The notes beneath the pieces were generated by a model, which was given only the letters and a program-made list of their open reading frames with translations, was not told the DNA's origin and made no database searches. The position numbers were made by a program, and so were the translations under genes. Source: Heligmosomoides polygyrus polygyrus (taxonomy: Eukaryota; Nematoda; Chromadorea; Rhabditida; Heligmosomidae). Taken from it: 64,000 nt of DNA. The DNA lies in the NCBI GenBank assembly GCA_947396885.1, contig OX377203.1, positions 29,019,253 through 29,083,252 of the forward strand, in the 5' to 3' direction. How positions within the stretch are numbered: position 1 is the first letter of the stretch; every line of letters begins with the position of its first letter. This document shows, one piece after another, positions 63,838 to 64,000 of this stretch.

Positions 63838-64000
63838 GCTGTAGATAATGCGGCGTATCTCACTTCGGTTAGATGACTCGACCGCTCTCGCTGTGGATGA
63901 TGCGGCGTACCTCACTTCTGTTAGATCATTCGACCGCTCTCGCTGTGGATGATGCGGCGTACCTCATACAGGTTAGATCATCAACCGCCCTCGCTGCGGA
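63838..64000. repeat. 52 bp minisatellite running out of the window
   Basis: Units starting GCTGTGGATGATGCGGCGTA begin at 63838, 63890, 63942 and 63993, with about 85-90% identity. The array continues past the right edge. Confidence 0.93.

Noticed and set aside
1..64000. CRISPR array or bacterial defence locus
   Set aside because: The direct repeats found are minisatellites with no spacer structure, and introns and element types are those of an animal genome.

Overview
This 64 kb window reads as intergenic and intronic DNA of a nematode nuclear genome, most likely a strongylid (hookworm-type, clade V) parasite. I infer this from short introns ending in TTTCAG-like acceptors, a chemoreceptor-like exon, mariner elements of the TTAGGTTGG-terminus group, RTE and CR1-type LINE remnants, and many inverted-repeat (fold-back) elements. 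There is no bacterial-style operon, no CRISPR array and no rRNA. The species call is inference only.

Most of the recognisable sequence is mobile DNA. Family A is a ~0.8 kb element with inverted ends (six copies at about 1-760, 14560-15340, 17262-18372, 26737-27562, 32205-33065 and 57285-58387, plus a lone end at 35110). Its core can encode a short Cys/His cluster spaced like the C-terminal domain of piggyBac transposases. SINE-1 is a tRNA-derived retroposon of ~290 bp with at least seven long copies, several with target-site duplications; one lies inside a family A copy and two lie head to head at 13 kb. SINE-2 is a shorter tRNA-like family at 5.1-6.0, 19.2 and 26.3 kb. Four mariner relatives are present: two broken members of one family at 1554-2816 (-) and 30937-32191 (+), one with poly-G termini and no N-terminal domain at 37959-38870, and a relic at 12.3-13.0 kb. 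LINE fragments include an RTE reverse transcriptase (43640-44898, -), CR1-like pieces (33973-34170 +; 61830-62465 -), and several 3' tails. A gypsy-like RT scrap lies near 8.1-8.3 kb.

The most striking theme is palindromy. A Tc1-type element (47755-49301) is two 3' halves in inverted orientation. A mariner-ended element (60357-61451) is a ~1.1 kb palindrome with no transposase. A 101 bp element at 22256-22356 is an almost perfect hairpin with Tc1-type ends. Several further fold-back elements have shared ends but different interiors.

Host genes are sparse. The best model is a small single-pass membrane protein (about 76 aa, PPPY motif) whose first exon is at 42742-42844 and last exon at 46807-46934, with an antisense RTE fragment in its intron. 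Weaker candidates are a chemoreceptor-like exon (40129-40477), a BTB-like fragment (23366-23599), a two-exon model at 24.5-25.0 kb, a signal-anchor exon at 25.1 kb, a GC-rich terminal exon on the minus strand (51219-51365), and a GC-rich exon-like stretch at 58.4-58.75 kb. Long stretches (for example 2.8-4.4, 20.2-21.4, 54.7-57.3 kb) hold nothing I can identify.
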